64,000 nucleotides of DNA from Bradysia coprophila (taxonomy: Eukaryota > Arthropoda > Insecta > Diptera > Sciaridae): the NCBI RefSeq assembly GCF_014529535.1, contig NW_023503374.1:4154001-4218000 (forward strand), read 5' to 3'. The position numbers and the translations under genes are program-made. Position 1 is the first letter of the stretch, and every line of letters starts with the position of its first letter. Positions 34,100 through 46,359 of this stretch are shown here, one piece after another. Below the pieces are notes generated by a model, which saw only the letters and a program-made list of their open reading frames with translations, had not been told where the DNA came from and ran no database searches.

Positions 34100-35186
34100 C
34101 TAATGTGTGGAGCATTTCGCCTACAAAAAGAACATTTGGCCCACAAAAATTAATTTGAAACTGACGAGGTCAATTTTCAGTGCGACACTTAGGTCACAAA
34201 ATAAAGTGTCAACAAATTTTCTGTCGAAATGTTTAGAATTTTGCAACATTCTTACCTCTGCTGGTGCTGTATATTTAGATAACTGCTGGTACTTAGTCGG
34301 ACTGGATTGTGTCTCATTGCAATCGCTCTGAAATTTCAAAAACCAATATGATTTTTGGTTGGAAGTGTTTTATCATTTCAACCTACCGAAGGCATATGTT
34401 TGTTTGGGTCCCAACATTTCGGATGACTGATGTTCATTGCAATTAGCGGATTTTGCACCTTATTCGTATCTTGAAGAGGTTGGTGTCGGTTCGAATTAAC
34501 ATGACCCCATTGATGTTCACCAACTGCTGAATAATTCCCAGGGTACCCACCGTGATAGTGCACATTGTATTCTGGGTGATAGTTGTGCGATATTTGTTGC
34601 ACCTGATTCGTATCGTCAAGAGGTCGATAACCCCATTGATGGCCACCAACTGCTGAATAATTCGCAGGGTACCCACCGTGATAGTGCACATTGTAGTGCG
34701 GTAGATAGTTGTATGAGCTCTGCTATACGTTGGACCATATTTTACAAAATTTTCATTTTCTCTAAACGCCCGTCGGTTGTACTCACCAAAAATAAATTCT
34801 GGTTTTTCAGGATCGGTCCGTCATTGTCATAATAGATGTTACCCCGATCAAATTGAGGTTGGTTCGGCGAAACGTAATATCCGGCGTTCTGGCACGAATG
34901 GTAACAGTCATTGACGAAAAAAATATTTTCAAATGACGGTTGTACTCACCACGGATAAATTTTGGTTTTGCAGAAAACGATTCCCGTTTTGATTACCTTG
35001 CATGTAGAAGTTTGGTCCACTGGGACCGCAGATATTATGATACAAGGCGTCATAGCCACACTGTATTTCGTTTACGATGCCTGCGCCTTGGCCATTAATA
35101 TAATAATTTGATTCAGCAGCAGTTTGTGCGCTGTGGCAATTAATATTATGATCGGAATCGTCATAGCCCCACTGCATGTAGCTCAT
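34100..35186 (-). CDS. Tyr/Gly/Asn/His-rich protein, five exons
   Basis: I do not recognise this protein. The exons are 34950-35186 (starts MSYMQWGYDD), 34787-34888, 34387-34722, 34256-34327 and 34100-34120 (ends AKCSTH, then TAG). Every exon is a multiple of three with GT-AG ends, giving 255 residues. The protein is rich in Tyr, Gly, Asn, Gln and His, with no signal peptide, membrane segment or known domain. Exon 3 holds two tandem copies of an approximately 50-residue module, NVHYHGGYP.NYSAVG.HQWG. Exons 1 and 2 end alike (LQNQNLSV and LKNQNLFL), and each is followed by GTGAGTACAACCG, which points to exon duplication. The low-complexity, aromatic-rich composition is typical of RNA-binding or condensate-forming proteins or of structural proteins. 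That is a guess from composition only. Confidence 0.65.
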
Positions 35187-35714
35187 TGTTATTTTTTGGA
35201 ATGTTTTATTATTCAAACAAATGTTTTATGATGTGTTTACACTAAGATCTTCTTGCCGATTTACTTAATTTTTATTATAAGACAGATTTAGCCACCTCGA
35301 ACATCCGGTTCGAAGTTAATTTTTTTTGTTGCGAATTGTGATTATAGTTAATAAACTAATGCATTTGGAGTTTGATTCGATTTTTTAATTTTGCACAGTA
35401 TCTACAGTACACTTCCCAATATCCAAACAACAAATGTTCACATTATTTCCTCACAAAAGCACAAAGTTTTCTTTTAATTTTGATTGATGTGTAGCGTTTA
35501 ACGCATTGGTTACAAGAATGCCTGCAGGGGTTGCTTAGATTTCTTTTGATCGTATGAATCGTCAGTTATGGTGAACTGACAAAGATGCCGCTTGTGATGA
35601 TTCAATATCAAAAATCATGGTTTCATGTAATTTTTTGTATAATTAATAATTATACATAGTTGAACATAAACAACAACTTAACTCAAAGATGACAGTAATT
35701 TCCTGTGAAGATGA
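35187..35714. other. 5' flank of the Tyr/Gly-rich gene
   Basis: This is AT-rich non-coding sequence between the gene start and the minisatellite. It should hold the promoter. No clear core element was found. Confidence 0.35.
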
Positions 35715-37345
35715 CAGAACTTGATACCAAGTTCTAAGGGACGTTATACCAAGTAAGATGCCAACAATTTAAGCACAAATACTTTGATACCGGGACACAA
35801 ATATCTTGATACCAAGTTCACATCATTTTAATACCGAGACACAGGTAATTTGATACGGGGACTAAAAATAATTTAATACCGATATCCTGATACCAAATTC
35901 CAAAAAACGTGATATCGACTTCTAAAAAATTTGATAATAAGTTACATACAACTTGGTGCCAAATTGCTGACATTTTGATAACAAGATGACAACAATTCGA
36001 TCACAAGCTGACAGTAGCTTGATGCAAATAACTTGATACCAAGATGTCAGTGACTTGATACCAAGCTGACAGTAACTTGATATCAAGCTGACAGTAACTT
36101 GATACCAAGGTGACAATAACTTGATACCAAGCTGACAGTAACTTGATACCAAGGTGACAATAACTTGATACCAAGCTGACAGTTACTTGATACCAAGCTA
36201 ATAGTAACTTGATACCAAGCTGACAGTGACTTGATATCAAGCTGACAGTGACTTGATACCAAGCTGACAGTGACTTGATACCAAGCTGACAGTGACTTGA
36301 TACCAAGCTGACAGTGACTTGATACCAAGCTGACAGTAACTTGATACCAAGCTGACAGTAACTTGATACCAAGGTGACAATAACTTGATACCAAGATGTC
36401 AGTGACTTGATACCAAGCTGACAGTAACTTGATATCAAGCTGATAGTAACGTGATACCAAGCTGATAGTAACTTGATACCAAGCTGACAGTAACTTGATA
36501 CCAAGGTGACAATAACTTGATACCAAGCTGACAGTAACTTGATACCAAGGTGACAATAACTTGATACCAAGCTGACAGTTACTTGATACCAAGCTAATAG
36601 TAACTTGATACCAAGCTGACAGTGACTTGATACCAAGCTGACAGTGACTTGATACCAAGCTGACAGTGACTTGATACAAAGCTGACAGTGACTTGGTACC
36701 AAGCTGACAGTAACTTGAAACCAAGATGTCAGTAACTTGATACCAAGCTGACAGTGACTTGATGCCAAGATATCAGTTACCAAAATAAGTAACTTGATAC
36801 CAAGGTGACAGTTACTTGATATCAAGCTGACAATAACTTGATACCTAAGCTGACAGTAACTTAATGCCAAGCTAATAGTAACTTGATACCAAGCTGATAG
36901 CAACTTGATACCAATATGTCAGTGACTTGATACCAAACTGACAGTAACTTGATACCAAGCTGACAGTAACTTGATACCAAGCTGGCAGTATTTTGATACC
37001 AAGCTGACAGTAACTTGATACCAAGCTGGCAGTAACTTGATACCTAGCTAATAGTAACCTAATACCAAGCTGACAATAACTTGATAGCAAGTTGACAGTA
37101 ACTTGATACCAAGATAATAGTAACTTGATACCAGGCTGAGAGTAACTTGATACCAAGCTGACAGTAATTTGATACCAAGCTTACAGTAACTTGATACCAA
37201 GCTGACAGTAACTTGATACCAACATGCAAAAACTTGATACCAAGATGTCAGTAACTTGATACCAAGATGTCAATAACTTGATACCAAGATGCAAATAACT
37301 TGATGCCAAGATGTCAGTTACCAAAATAAGTAACTTGATACCATA
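35715..37345 (-). repeat. 22-bp minisatellite, locus 2
   Basis: About 70 head-to-tail copies of a 22-bp unit have plus-strand consensus ACTTGATACCAAGCTGACAGTA. Variant words are AGGTGACAATA, AGCTAATAGTA and AGATGTCAGTG. The left 200 bp is degenerate. The unit has no stop in any of the three minus-strand frames, so long frames of about 100-300 codons appear, all reading the same 22-residue peptide. They are not genes. The core is the complement of the 22926-24640 array. Confidence 0.95.
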
Positions 37346-39809
37346 GATGTCAAAATAAATGACACGTATATAACACACTTACACCATGATAGGCTGAATT
37401 GTCGTCGTGATCTTACTAACCTCAACAAAAAAGTTCTTGAAATTACACGTAAGTCTCCGAAACTACAAAATTTTAATTGTTTGTAAAGAAAAGTCTTTGA
37501 AGTTAGCATTAGTATAAGTTTATAACATTACGTTGTACACAATCATGTATGTTACACAACCTCTCCGTATTCTATGATATACACGATGATAGAACCTATA
37601 CAATCTATATATGGGAACATCATATATTGTTGTTATTGCATTGAATTGCATTAGAAAGTTGTCAAGAACGATTGTTTTATCAAAGGAAACATTTTTACCA
37701 TTACTACGTACCAGCTGCTACGAACACAGAAAATTAACCGAGTAACAAACTATACAGAAGCTTTGCCAGCACTAAAAGCATTATTTCGTACACATTTAAG
37801 AAAACATGGAGAGTTAAGAAATGACATCGGAATGAGAAATTACCAGAAAATTGGAAATTGTACAACTTTTCAATTTGTTTGAGGTTTCGATAAATAAACA
37901 GAAGAATGTACAGTGGAGATCTTGACGGTCGACGTTTTTGACGTTCTTGAAGTGAGTGAAAATATAAAAAAATTTGTACAGACGTCCACAAGAAACTGGA
38001 ACGAACAAAAGAAACGATAATAGAACGCTCGTATTAAAGCAGGACTCGTATTTAGTAGTTTTAACCTACATGATTTAGAATATTTGTTAATACTAGTTTC
38101 ACAAATATTTTAATTTATATGGGATCCGGATCACAAATTAATTAATTAATTTAATTAATGTGAAAGCATAACCTCATCAGTCAAGGCCCAATCATAAATA
38201 GATAATAAAATCCACCCATAAGGTAGAAAAAATCTATTACTTCATTAGTTTTAAAATTCATTTTACTATTATAAAGTAAAACATTGAGCAGAGCTCATCA
38301 ATTATTTTCGTTGTTGATGTCGATAACAGATAAAGGATGAAGTAGCTGCCTATTTCCAATGAGATGTTAACAGATGATTTATCTCAAATTTCACCTCAAT
38401 TTAATAAATTGACTCAGACGAAGTGGTGACGTGTTTTCAATCGTTACGCTTTAATTCTCTAATAACTCAAAATCTTTGAAAAAGTCATTAGATTGACTGT
38501 GTTCAACCATCTTGTACTAAACGTGTATTAACGGTATTAACTCGACCAATCCATTGAATTGGAATCGTAAATTTAAATTCTTATCGAACGCTACTACCAC
38601 TTTTCAAAAAGTAAAAGTTGTAGCCGTTTTTATTGCAACGTTCTCATCGTTTCCACCATGGGCGCGCAGAGTAAACCTTTTTCAAAATTATATTTATTTG
38701 GAATGCAAAAATATGGAGGTGCATAAATTAATTGCACTTGCAATTTACTGCAATCATAATAAAATGTTTTAACACAATAATAAACAGTTAAATTTTCGCT
38801 ACAAAAGCCAATTAAAAATCCTTAATTGGTTTCATGTCATCGACTTATTTCACTTCAAATGCAATTTCATCAAAGCACAAAATATAATTATTGCAATATA
38901 TCCAAACTGCGCTCTGCAAACATCATACGGACCATTAACTGGGAACTCATATACCCATCGAACATCAGAGAGGATAGATTATCAAAAACATTTTAATATA
39001 ACGTAAATTCTGTGTGTTTGTGTGTCTCTGCTGTTGTCGCTAGTGGTAACATAACATAATATGTAAATTGTGCCGACATGAGATTGTAAATTATTAGTGG
39101 AAATAAATATAAGAAAATTATTAACATATTGTGTTGTGTATTGCAATATTGCAAAACAAATTCACGGCATGATATTACCATTCAAAGAGCCATAAATTTC
39201 ATCTTTTGTACCCATTATTAAATGTTTACAGTATAATATTGACGGTGCACAAAAAAAATAATAATAACGAAGCCAAGGAGAGGAATAAAGAAATATGTCG
39301 CGATTTTCAGTTTGGGGTATTTATTATATGGTATGGAAGATGATACCCCGTTTGTCTTCGATATGACACTTTTGTAATTTGTAATATTTTTTTCATAGCC
39401 AGCAAATTTATTGCCATTCGTGCCCAAAAAAGGTGTTTCAGATTTACTTTACAATTATAATTTAAATTGCCATTAATGATGAATTTTGGAAATTTAAATA
39501 AAATTTTATTTTTTAACAAGTCTGCGGTTAACTGAATAATGTTTTCGAAACATTAGGCTGGTTTTATGGTCATCATGTTTATTGAAGTTATTGCTTCTGA
39601 TGTTTCTTATGAGCTTCACCTTTCAGATACGGCTAACCATATGTTAACGACAGCAAAGATTAAAATCAGTGATGACATACGGTTTATGTACATCTTCGCT
39701 ATTATTTAAACGACAGAAGTACTAGATTTCATGATTGCACACAGATACGCTTGTTGCTTCTAATAGGTCAAAACAGACCGAGAAAATAAATTTGGTTGTT
39801 TTTCGGATG
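37346..39809. other. Intergenic, no gene recognised
   Basis: This is AT-rich. It includes a TTAATTAATTAATTTAATTAA palindromic tract near 38135-38160 and a fragment of the dispersed AACAGATG family at about 38232-38335. No exon or RNA gene could be supported. Confidence 0.4.
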
Positions 39810-39817
39810 TATTTGTC

Positions 39818-39955
39818 GAGTGCCGCACTGGCCCAAAAAGCCTTTCGGGCGTTGTAAGAAATTTTTCAAAAAACCTTTCGTCGTCATTTATCCATACAAA
39901 AATCAAAAGGCCCTTCGGGAATCGCTCGAACGTCCATAGGGCCAGTCCGGCACTG
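39818..39955. mobile_element. Small hAT-type MITE
   Basis: The 138-bp element has 16-17 bp terminal inverted repeats (AGTGCCGCACTGGCCC / GGGCCAGTCCGGCACT). It has 8-bp flanking duplications with one mismatch: TATTTGTC at 39810-39817 and TATCTGTC at 39956-39963. The interior carries CCTTTCGGG and CCCTTCGGG words. It is non-coding. Confidence 0.7.
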
Positions 39956-41376
39956 TATCTGTCGTAAGTTTACATCTCTTTATGGTAAAACAGACTCCTC
40001 AAGTATGCAATTGAAGAAGCAGGTCATACAAATGGAACAGATTGAATGTAGGTCAAATTTTTGTAAGAAAGTTTTTAGAGTCTAGTGCTGTTTATTGATC
40101 ATCACAATTAGATTAACTCATCCAGCCGAATTAGATAACGTCAACAATCAATGTGAAACATTGGACGAATTGAATACCAAAATCGTCGATACAATAATGG
40201 GATTCATGAAATCCAAATGCAAATCCGTCCAAGGGAAAGAATCAAAACTCAGCAGAGAAACGTTAGACCTGATCGCAAGCAGAGCAGAGTTGGTAAAAAA
40301 ACGGAGGGCGAGATTCGGTGGAATACCGGAACTTGTCTAAAAGTATCAACAAAGCAAGGAGATCAGATGAAAGAAAATATAATGTCCAATTGGCTCAAAA
40401 CATAATTGAAGCTAACTGCAATATGAAAGTCCTACGGAGAAAAATGACAAACGCCAAAAAAGAAATCTTCAAATTACGAGACAAAACAGGAACGATCCAA
40501 ACGGATCGAAATGCGATATTAAACATTGCAACAGAATTTTATGAGAATTTGTTTTCTTCAGCAAGACAGAGTCCAACGGAATAAACCGAAGATAGACCAA
40601 TAATAAGAAACGTGGGATCGGAGGATATGCCCGACATAACTGTTGATGAAGTCAAGGTCGCAGTAGCCGAGATGAAAAACAAAAAGTCTCCCGGAGAAGA
40701 TGGTGTTCCAGTGGAAGCCATTAAACTAGGTGGAGACTCCTTATTAAAGGCAATCACGGCTTTGTTTAATCAATGTCTCCAATGGGAAGAAGTACCAGAA
40801 GCCTGGGAAAATGCGGTAATTACATTGCTGCATAAAAAAGGAGACATAACAAAGCTGGAAAATTACCGGCCCATAAGCCTATTGTCAACACTCTACAAGT
40901 TGTTTATGAAAATCATTACGAAGAGGAACACTAACAAGTTCGACTTCTACCAACCTGTTGAACAAGCTGCTTTCAGATCTGGTTTCAGCACAAACGACCA
41001 TTTGCAGGTGATGAGAACGCTTATTGAGAAGTGTCGTGAATACAACATCGACATAGTCTTGCTATTCATAGACTTCGAAAAAGCTTTCGATTCAGTGGAA
41101 ACATGGTCGATATTGGACGCATTAGACGAATGTAGAGTAGACTCAAGGTACTCCAACACAATTCGATATGTGTACAAAAATGCTACTTCATGTATAAAAC
41201 TTCATAAGAGCACGGAGAAATTCAGAATCGGCCGAGGTGTAAGGCAGGGTGACACTATTTCACCGAAATTATTCACGGCGATTCTGCAGAGTGTTTTTAG
41301 GAAGTTAAACTGGAGTAAAATGGGAATAAAGATAAATGGAGAGTACCTGAGCAATCTCCGCTTCGCTGATGACATT

Positions 41377-44217
41377 TTATTTTTATTTTTATTCGGAATA
41401 ATCATCGACAGCATGTTTGCTAACTGATGATGAACGATTACAACGATTATCAATCAAACTCTTAAAAATTATAAACAACAAATGAAGCCTGACGAAACTT
41501 AGAACGAAAACCAACTATCACTACAAAAAACTTGAATAAGAAAAATAACTATCGCGTCTTAGCAATACTGAAACCAATCTTCATCCAACTACCCGGCTAC
41601 GGTATCAGAAAACATATGAGCCAACAGCGAATTTCAGTTCACAATCAATTGACAGAGACTTGATCAAACGGCGATACGTGGCCCTATTGGCTCGCGGGTC
41701 AACCAAACGACTAAAATTGTTAAAAATCCTGGACAAATTGCAAACCGGCTCGAAAAAGCCGTAAAAGGTGCGATGAGTCGGAACGTGCAAACACTCATGA
41801 AAACGGAGGGACCTGGAAGGTCGGTTAACGACGAACTTTAAAGCGAGGTCGGGAGCATCAATACGACAGCTGAGAAGATCATGCACGAAAAATGCACACA
41901 GATTTAGCCTTCGCCTCGACAGAGTCTCGATCCCGAGAGTTTCACACCTAGACACATAGGAGGGAAGCCTGTAATTAGCGTCTCTCCTAACAGTCCTACG
42001 GAGGGCATAAATGACAAAGTTCTTTTGTATCGACTCGACCTTCCCAAGTAGCATTCAACGGTTAAAATTCGGTTGTACAACCGTTATTTAACCGCGGTTG
42101 TAAAAATTAGACGATAACGAATTGGTTGTCGCAACGTTGCCGCAACGTTGTAATAACGGTTGTACAACGGTTTTTGCCCAGTTGCGAAAGTTGTAAGATT
42201 TTAGTAACGAATTGGTCGTAAGACGGTTATACAACGAATTGGTTAAAGTTGTGAGACGGTTGTATAACCGTCGTAAGACTTATAAGTCACGTTTGGAAAT
42301 TCAATATTGTCTAACTTATTCGTTGTAAGACGGTTGTTCTACCGTTTCACAATTTTTTCGTGTATCAGTAATTTCAGCTTCTAGCTGCACTTTCAAGAAC
42401 ACGTTTTATCTGGAATATTGTATGTGCAATTCGTAAATCAATTCACATTATTTATGAACTGCAATTCAACTGATTCTTTTTAAAATTATTTATTATCATT
42501 CATTATTTGGTGTGTAAATTAAGTAAGAGGCACAATGACTAGTTCTTATTTCAGTCACAGTTCCATATTTTAGTCAACAATTCAGTCAGACGTTTTTCCA
42601 CGCGTTTTTTTTTGTACATTTTTGATAAAGCTTTTTTGAATTGTTTATGCAAACTAGAGTTACGCAGATCGTGTTAGATGTTAGAAAATTTGTTTATTAT
42701 GAAATGAAATCAAAGATTGCACTATATTGTCTTAATGCCAATTCAACAAAGTTTTATTCATCAATTTCACTTTTATTGTATGATACTGTTGTCGACCCTA
42801 ACTCCTATCAAAGACCTAACAAGACATCTAACTTCGACAATAGCGGCAAACAAAACTAGTGAAATTGATCAATAAAATGTTGATTTACAAATTGGCAATA
42901 AGTTAGAAAATTACGACTATTCACAAAGTATAAACAATTCTCAGCACAAACATACTTCAAATTTTACTGTTACACATAATGACATCGTATGAAAACTGAA
43001 ACACTAAAGCATAACAAGTCTCTTATAGATAGGTATATTCCGAGCGAACTTTTTAGCATCACATCTTGATTCCAACTGACGCAAAAACTGAAAATGTATT
43101 AGTGCCATAACCGTTTTACGACTAATTCGTGAAAGAGATTACTCCAACTTATTGGTTGTATGACGGTGATTTGACGAATACGTTTTCGGCAAAAATGATC
43201 GATTTACTTATTCGTTTAATAATGGTTGTACAACTAATTCGTTAAAAATTGAACGATAACGAATTAGTTGTGAAACGGTTATACAACGAATAAGTCAAGC
43301 TGAATATAACTTATTCGTTACATAACCGTTAGACAACGAATAAGTTTGCAACGAATAAGTCATTTTTCCAACCGTAGTTATGAAATGCTACTTGGGTTGG
43401 CTACTCTGTCGGTTTGCCAGGGATACCATACAACCGAGGCATACTCAAGATGCGAGCGAACGAGTGCACAGTAGACACTAACAAGCGCTCTCAAGTTGGT
43501 GAAGCCGTAACACATTCGTTTCATGAATCCAAGCATCGAATACGCTTTCGATACAACATATTCAAAGTGAAAATTAAAATTGAGCGCACAGTCAAGAAAG
43601 ACTCCAAGATCGCGAATAAGCGTCACACGTTCCAAAATGGAAGCGTCGATATAGTAGTTGAACAACACTGGATCTCTGGATCGGTGGAAGGAAATCACCT
43701 TACACTTATCAACATTTAGCGGAAGGCGGTTACGGCAACACCAGCGAGAGAGTGCATCAAGGTCACGTTGAAGCAACACACAATCGAGTATAGAGCTCAC
43801 ACGAAGAAATATCTTCAAGTCATCAGCAAACAACAGAAACTTGGCCGAAGCAAACACTGACGTGACGTCATTGACAAAAACAATGAACAAAAGAGGACCA
43901 AGGTGACTACCTTGAGGAACTCCTGACGTAACGTCAAACGAACGTGACTTCCAACTCGACAACTTCACGTATTGGGAACGACCACTCAGGTACGAGTGAA
44001 TCCAACCGAGCAGACTTGAGTGAATGCCAATCTCTTTCAACTTCTGCACTAGCAAGCTGTGAGACACTCTATCGAACGCCTTACGTATGTCTGTGTACAC
44101 AGCGTCTAGTTGACAGCCGGACTCCATGACATTGACAGCCTCATTAACAAAATCCACTAGATTCGACGAAGTTGACCTCTTCCTCATAAATCCATGTTGC
44201 TTGAAATTGTACCGAAT
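41377..44217 (-). mobile_element. Opposite-strand LINE inserted in the RTE
   Basis: A 5'-truncated non-LTR retrotransposon on the minus strand is flanked by a perfect TGACATT target duplication (41370-41376, 44218-44224). Reverse-transcriptase motifs are YTDIRKAFDRVSH, GVPQGSHLGPLLF and FADDLKIF, then LVRSHLEYASVVWYPWQ and a C-terminal domain ending near 41605. The 3' end carries ATAAAAATAAAAATAAAA-type simple repeats. Removing the element at 42043-43396 and one TT leaves a continuous frame from the truncation point to the stop, so this copy decayed little. The family looks like the Jockey/I group, but the exact clade is uncertain. Confidence 0.85.
42043..43396 (-). mobile_element. TIR element, CCCAAGTAGC family, copy B
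   Basis: This is a 1354-bp copy of the 9824-11434 element in opposite orientation, with the same terminal CCCAAGTAGCATT repeats and the same AACCGTT/ACGAATAAGT word-rich ends. It is flanked by TT at 42041-42042 and 43397-43398. Excising it with one TT restores the reading frame of the host LINE (residues D-R-V-A-K-V-E-S-I across the site), which fixes the 2-bp target duplication. It is 257 bp shorter than copy A internally. No shared open frame was found. Confidence 0.9.
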
Positions 44218-44985
44218 TGACATTGTACCGATAGCAGCGAATATAGGTCAGGCTCAGCTTATGCTACAACAGTTAAGTGAAGAGGCAATCAAAGTTGGCC
44301 TCAAGATGAACTTATCGAAAACAAAAGTCATGACCAACATCAGGGACGATAGAGAAATCAAAATTGGTGACACTGTCATTGAACGAGTCGACAGCTATGT
44401 ATATCTAGGACATAAACTGAAGTTAGGTCTCGACAACCAGACTGCAGAAATAAGACGTAGGATTGGTCTTGCATGGGCAGCGTTCGGAAAACTCAAGCTA
44501 ATTTTCAAAAGCAAAATGAATAATAGTCTGAAACGCAAAGTTTTCGACACTTGTGTCCTTCCAGTGCTCACTTATAGAGCGGAAACGTTAACTTTAACGA
44601 AAGCATCCGAAGATAAATTGAGAGTGACACAAAGAGCCATGGAACGGAGTATGCTTGGAATAACACTCAGAGACAGAATGACGAATCAATGGATTCGACA
44701 ACAAACCAGGGTCGTTGATGTCATGGAAAGAATAGCATCTCTGAAATGGAGCTGGGCAGGACATATTGCAAGAAGGACAGACGAACGTTGGACCAAAAAG
44801 ATCATGAACTGGCGACCATATAAAAGACGAGCTATAGGTAGACCACCAGAGAGATGGACAAACGGAATTAAGAATATTGCAGGTACAAACTGGCAGCAAA
44901 TGGCAATGGATCGTACGAAATGGAAAGAAGTTGGAGAGGCCTACATCCAGCAGTGGATAGAAACAGGCTGAAAAAGAAGAAGAAG

Positions 44986-46250
44986 ATCCAGACAATTTAC
45001 TATTAATCGACTCTAAGCAAAAAAAATTGTTTTACGGTCTGCCCCCAAAATGAACCGATTTTTGGTTAGTTATTTTCAATCAGAAATGTAGCTGTAGCCA
45101 AACGTACAGCTTTACCGTAGAACAACTTTTCGCTTAGAATAACAGTCTGCTTCGAAAAAGTTAAAGAAGCCATACCTTACTTTGTTTATACGTAAGCTAT
45201 AAACGTTAAGCCTTGCGTTAAGCACTGAAAGTCAGGGTCTTACGACAGAAAATAGCCTTAAAGGTCCATAACGCTAAGCTGACTATGATATTTTGAAAAT
45301 GTTTTACATTGGCAAAAAACCTTAAATGCAGAAAATGTCCGTACACTTGTTACCGCGATAACTCTAATAATTCTGAAACGATTTTCAAAATTTTGGTTTT
45401 AATCGACTGAGATTAAGTTCGTAATATTGGAGTAATGAGATGGGTGGGATTTACATTAAATGTTTTCTAGTGGTTCCGACCAGTAGGTTAATTCATGTGG
45501 TTTAGTTCGAAGATTGGATTTTTATTGGACTAGTAATCTTGGATAAAAGAGAATTTTTGCGTGAAATAGAATATTTGAACGAGTGTGAACTTTGCCGCCA
45601 GAGCGAAGCGAGGGCCGTAATTCAAACGAATTTAATTTATTCAAGAGGCAGGCAAGAAATATGCCATATTGGGAGCAAAACATCGCTCACTGAATCTTCA
45701 ACTCCTAGCTCTTTTAGTTTCTTCAGAATTTAAGTTTTCTAAACGGCCAGTGAAAATAAAACAGATGCATCATTTATGATGTAGCAAATAGACCATTCTT
45801 GCATCGCTTTTTCATCTTACTATAATTTTGTGATCTCAAAAACAGCAGCCTATTTAAAAATGGTAAGAAAACTAGGACTTCAGTTATTGAAAAATTTAGT
45901 CAGACAAGGCACCTGACCCACCAGATAGGTGGGGCCTTGTGATCAATGTTTCTGAAGTTTATTTTTCAGTCTAGTACTTCTTTTGATCTAAACGAGATTT
46001 CAACGGATTGAAACAAAATCTTTTACTTCATTATACGCAGCATAAACTCTGATATAAAGAGCCGAATAAATTAGCCAGATCACAGCACTTACTTTTACGT
46101 TTTTTGACCATAGCAGATGCCGCGCCGTAATATGGGAGTAGTTCTGGAATATTACGAACTGAAATGGCAATATCTTGTTTAACTTGCTTTCTGTAAAATC
46201 ACTGATATTGATCCAGTGATCGACTTCCCTCAATGTGATTCTGTATAAAG
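44986..46250. other. Intergenic with minor repeats
   Basis: No gene was found. It contains a short hairpin at 45906-45941 (CAAGGC...CCCACC / GGTGGG...GCCTTG) and a dispersed repeat fragment at about 46015-46135 ending AGCAGATGCCGCGCC. Confidence 0.4.
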
Positions 46251-46359
46251 TTGAGTAATAATTATTTGCAACTTTATTTATAAAGTCTATACATAGCCTG
46301 ATGGGATCCAGCTATGTAGAGACTCAGTATAAATAAAGTTGCAAATAATTATTACTCAA
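46251..46359. mobile_element. 109-bp foldback MITE
   Basis: The terminal inverted repeats are about 32 bp and almost perfect. They start TTGAGTAATAATTATTTGCA and end with the complement at 46359. The short centre is GATGGGATCC. No clear target duplication was seen. Confidence 0.75.

Larger units (their letters stand above)
40095..44985 (+). pseudogene. RTE-type LINE, 5'-truncated and interrupted
   Basis: Two segments, 40095-41376 and 44218-44985, form one element split by the insertion at 41377-44217. Segment 1 covers the region after the endonuclease and the reverse transcriptase: ITVDEVKVAVAEMKNKKSPG, YRPISLLS, FIDFEKAFDSV, GVRQGDTISPKLF and FADDI. Segment 2 resumes at once with the rest of the polymerase and the C-terminal block. 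That block includes KLRVTQRAMERSMLGITLRD, LKWSWAGHIARR and a GRPPERW region, all typical of RTE-clade proteins. The stop TGA is followed by AAAAGAAGAAGAAG, the simple-repeat 3' end usual for RTE elements with almost no 3' UTR. A frameshift near 40315 and an in-frame TAA at 40582-40584 show that it was already dead. The 5' end (endonuclease) is missing. Confidence 0.85.

Noticed and set aside
36001..36903. A 300-codon minus-strand frame in the second minisatellite
   Set aside because: A stop-free 22-bp unit gives the same 22-residue peptide in all three frames; there is no start context or flanking unique sequence.
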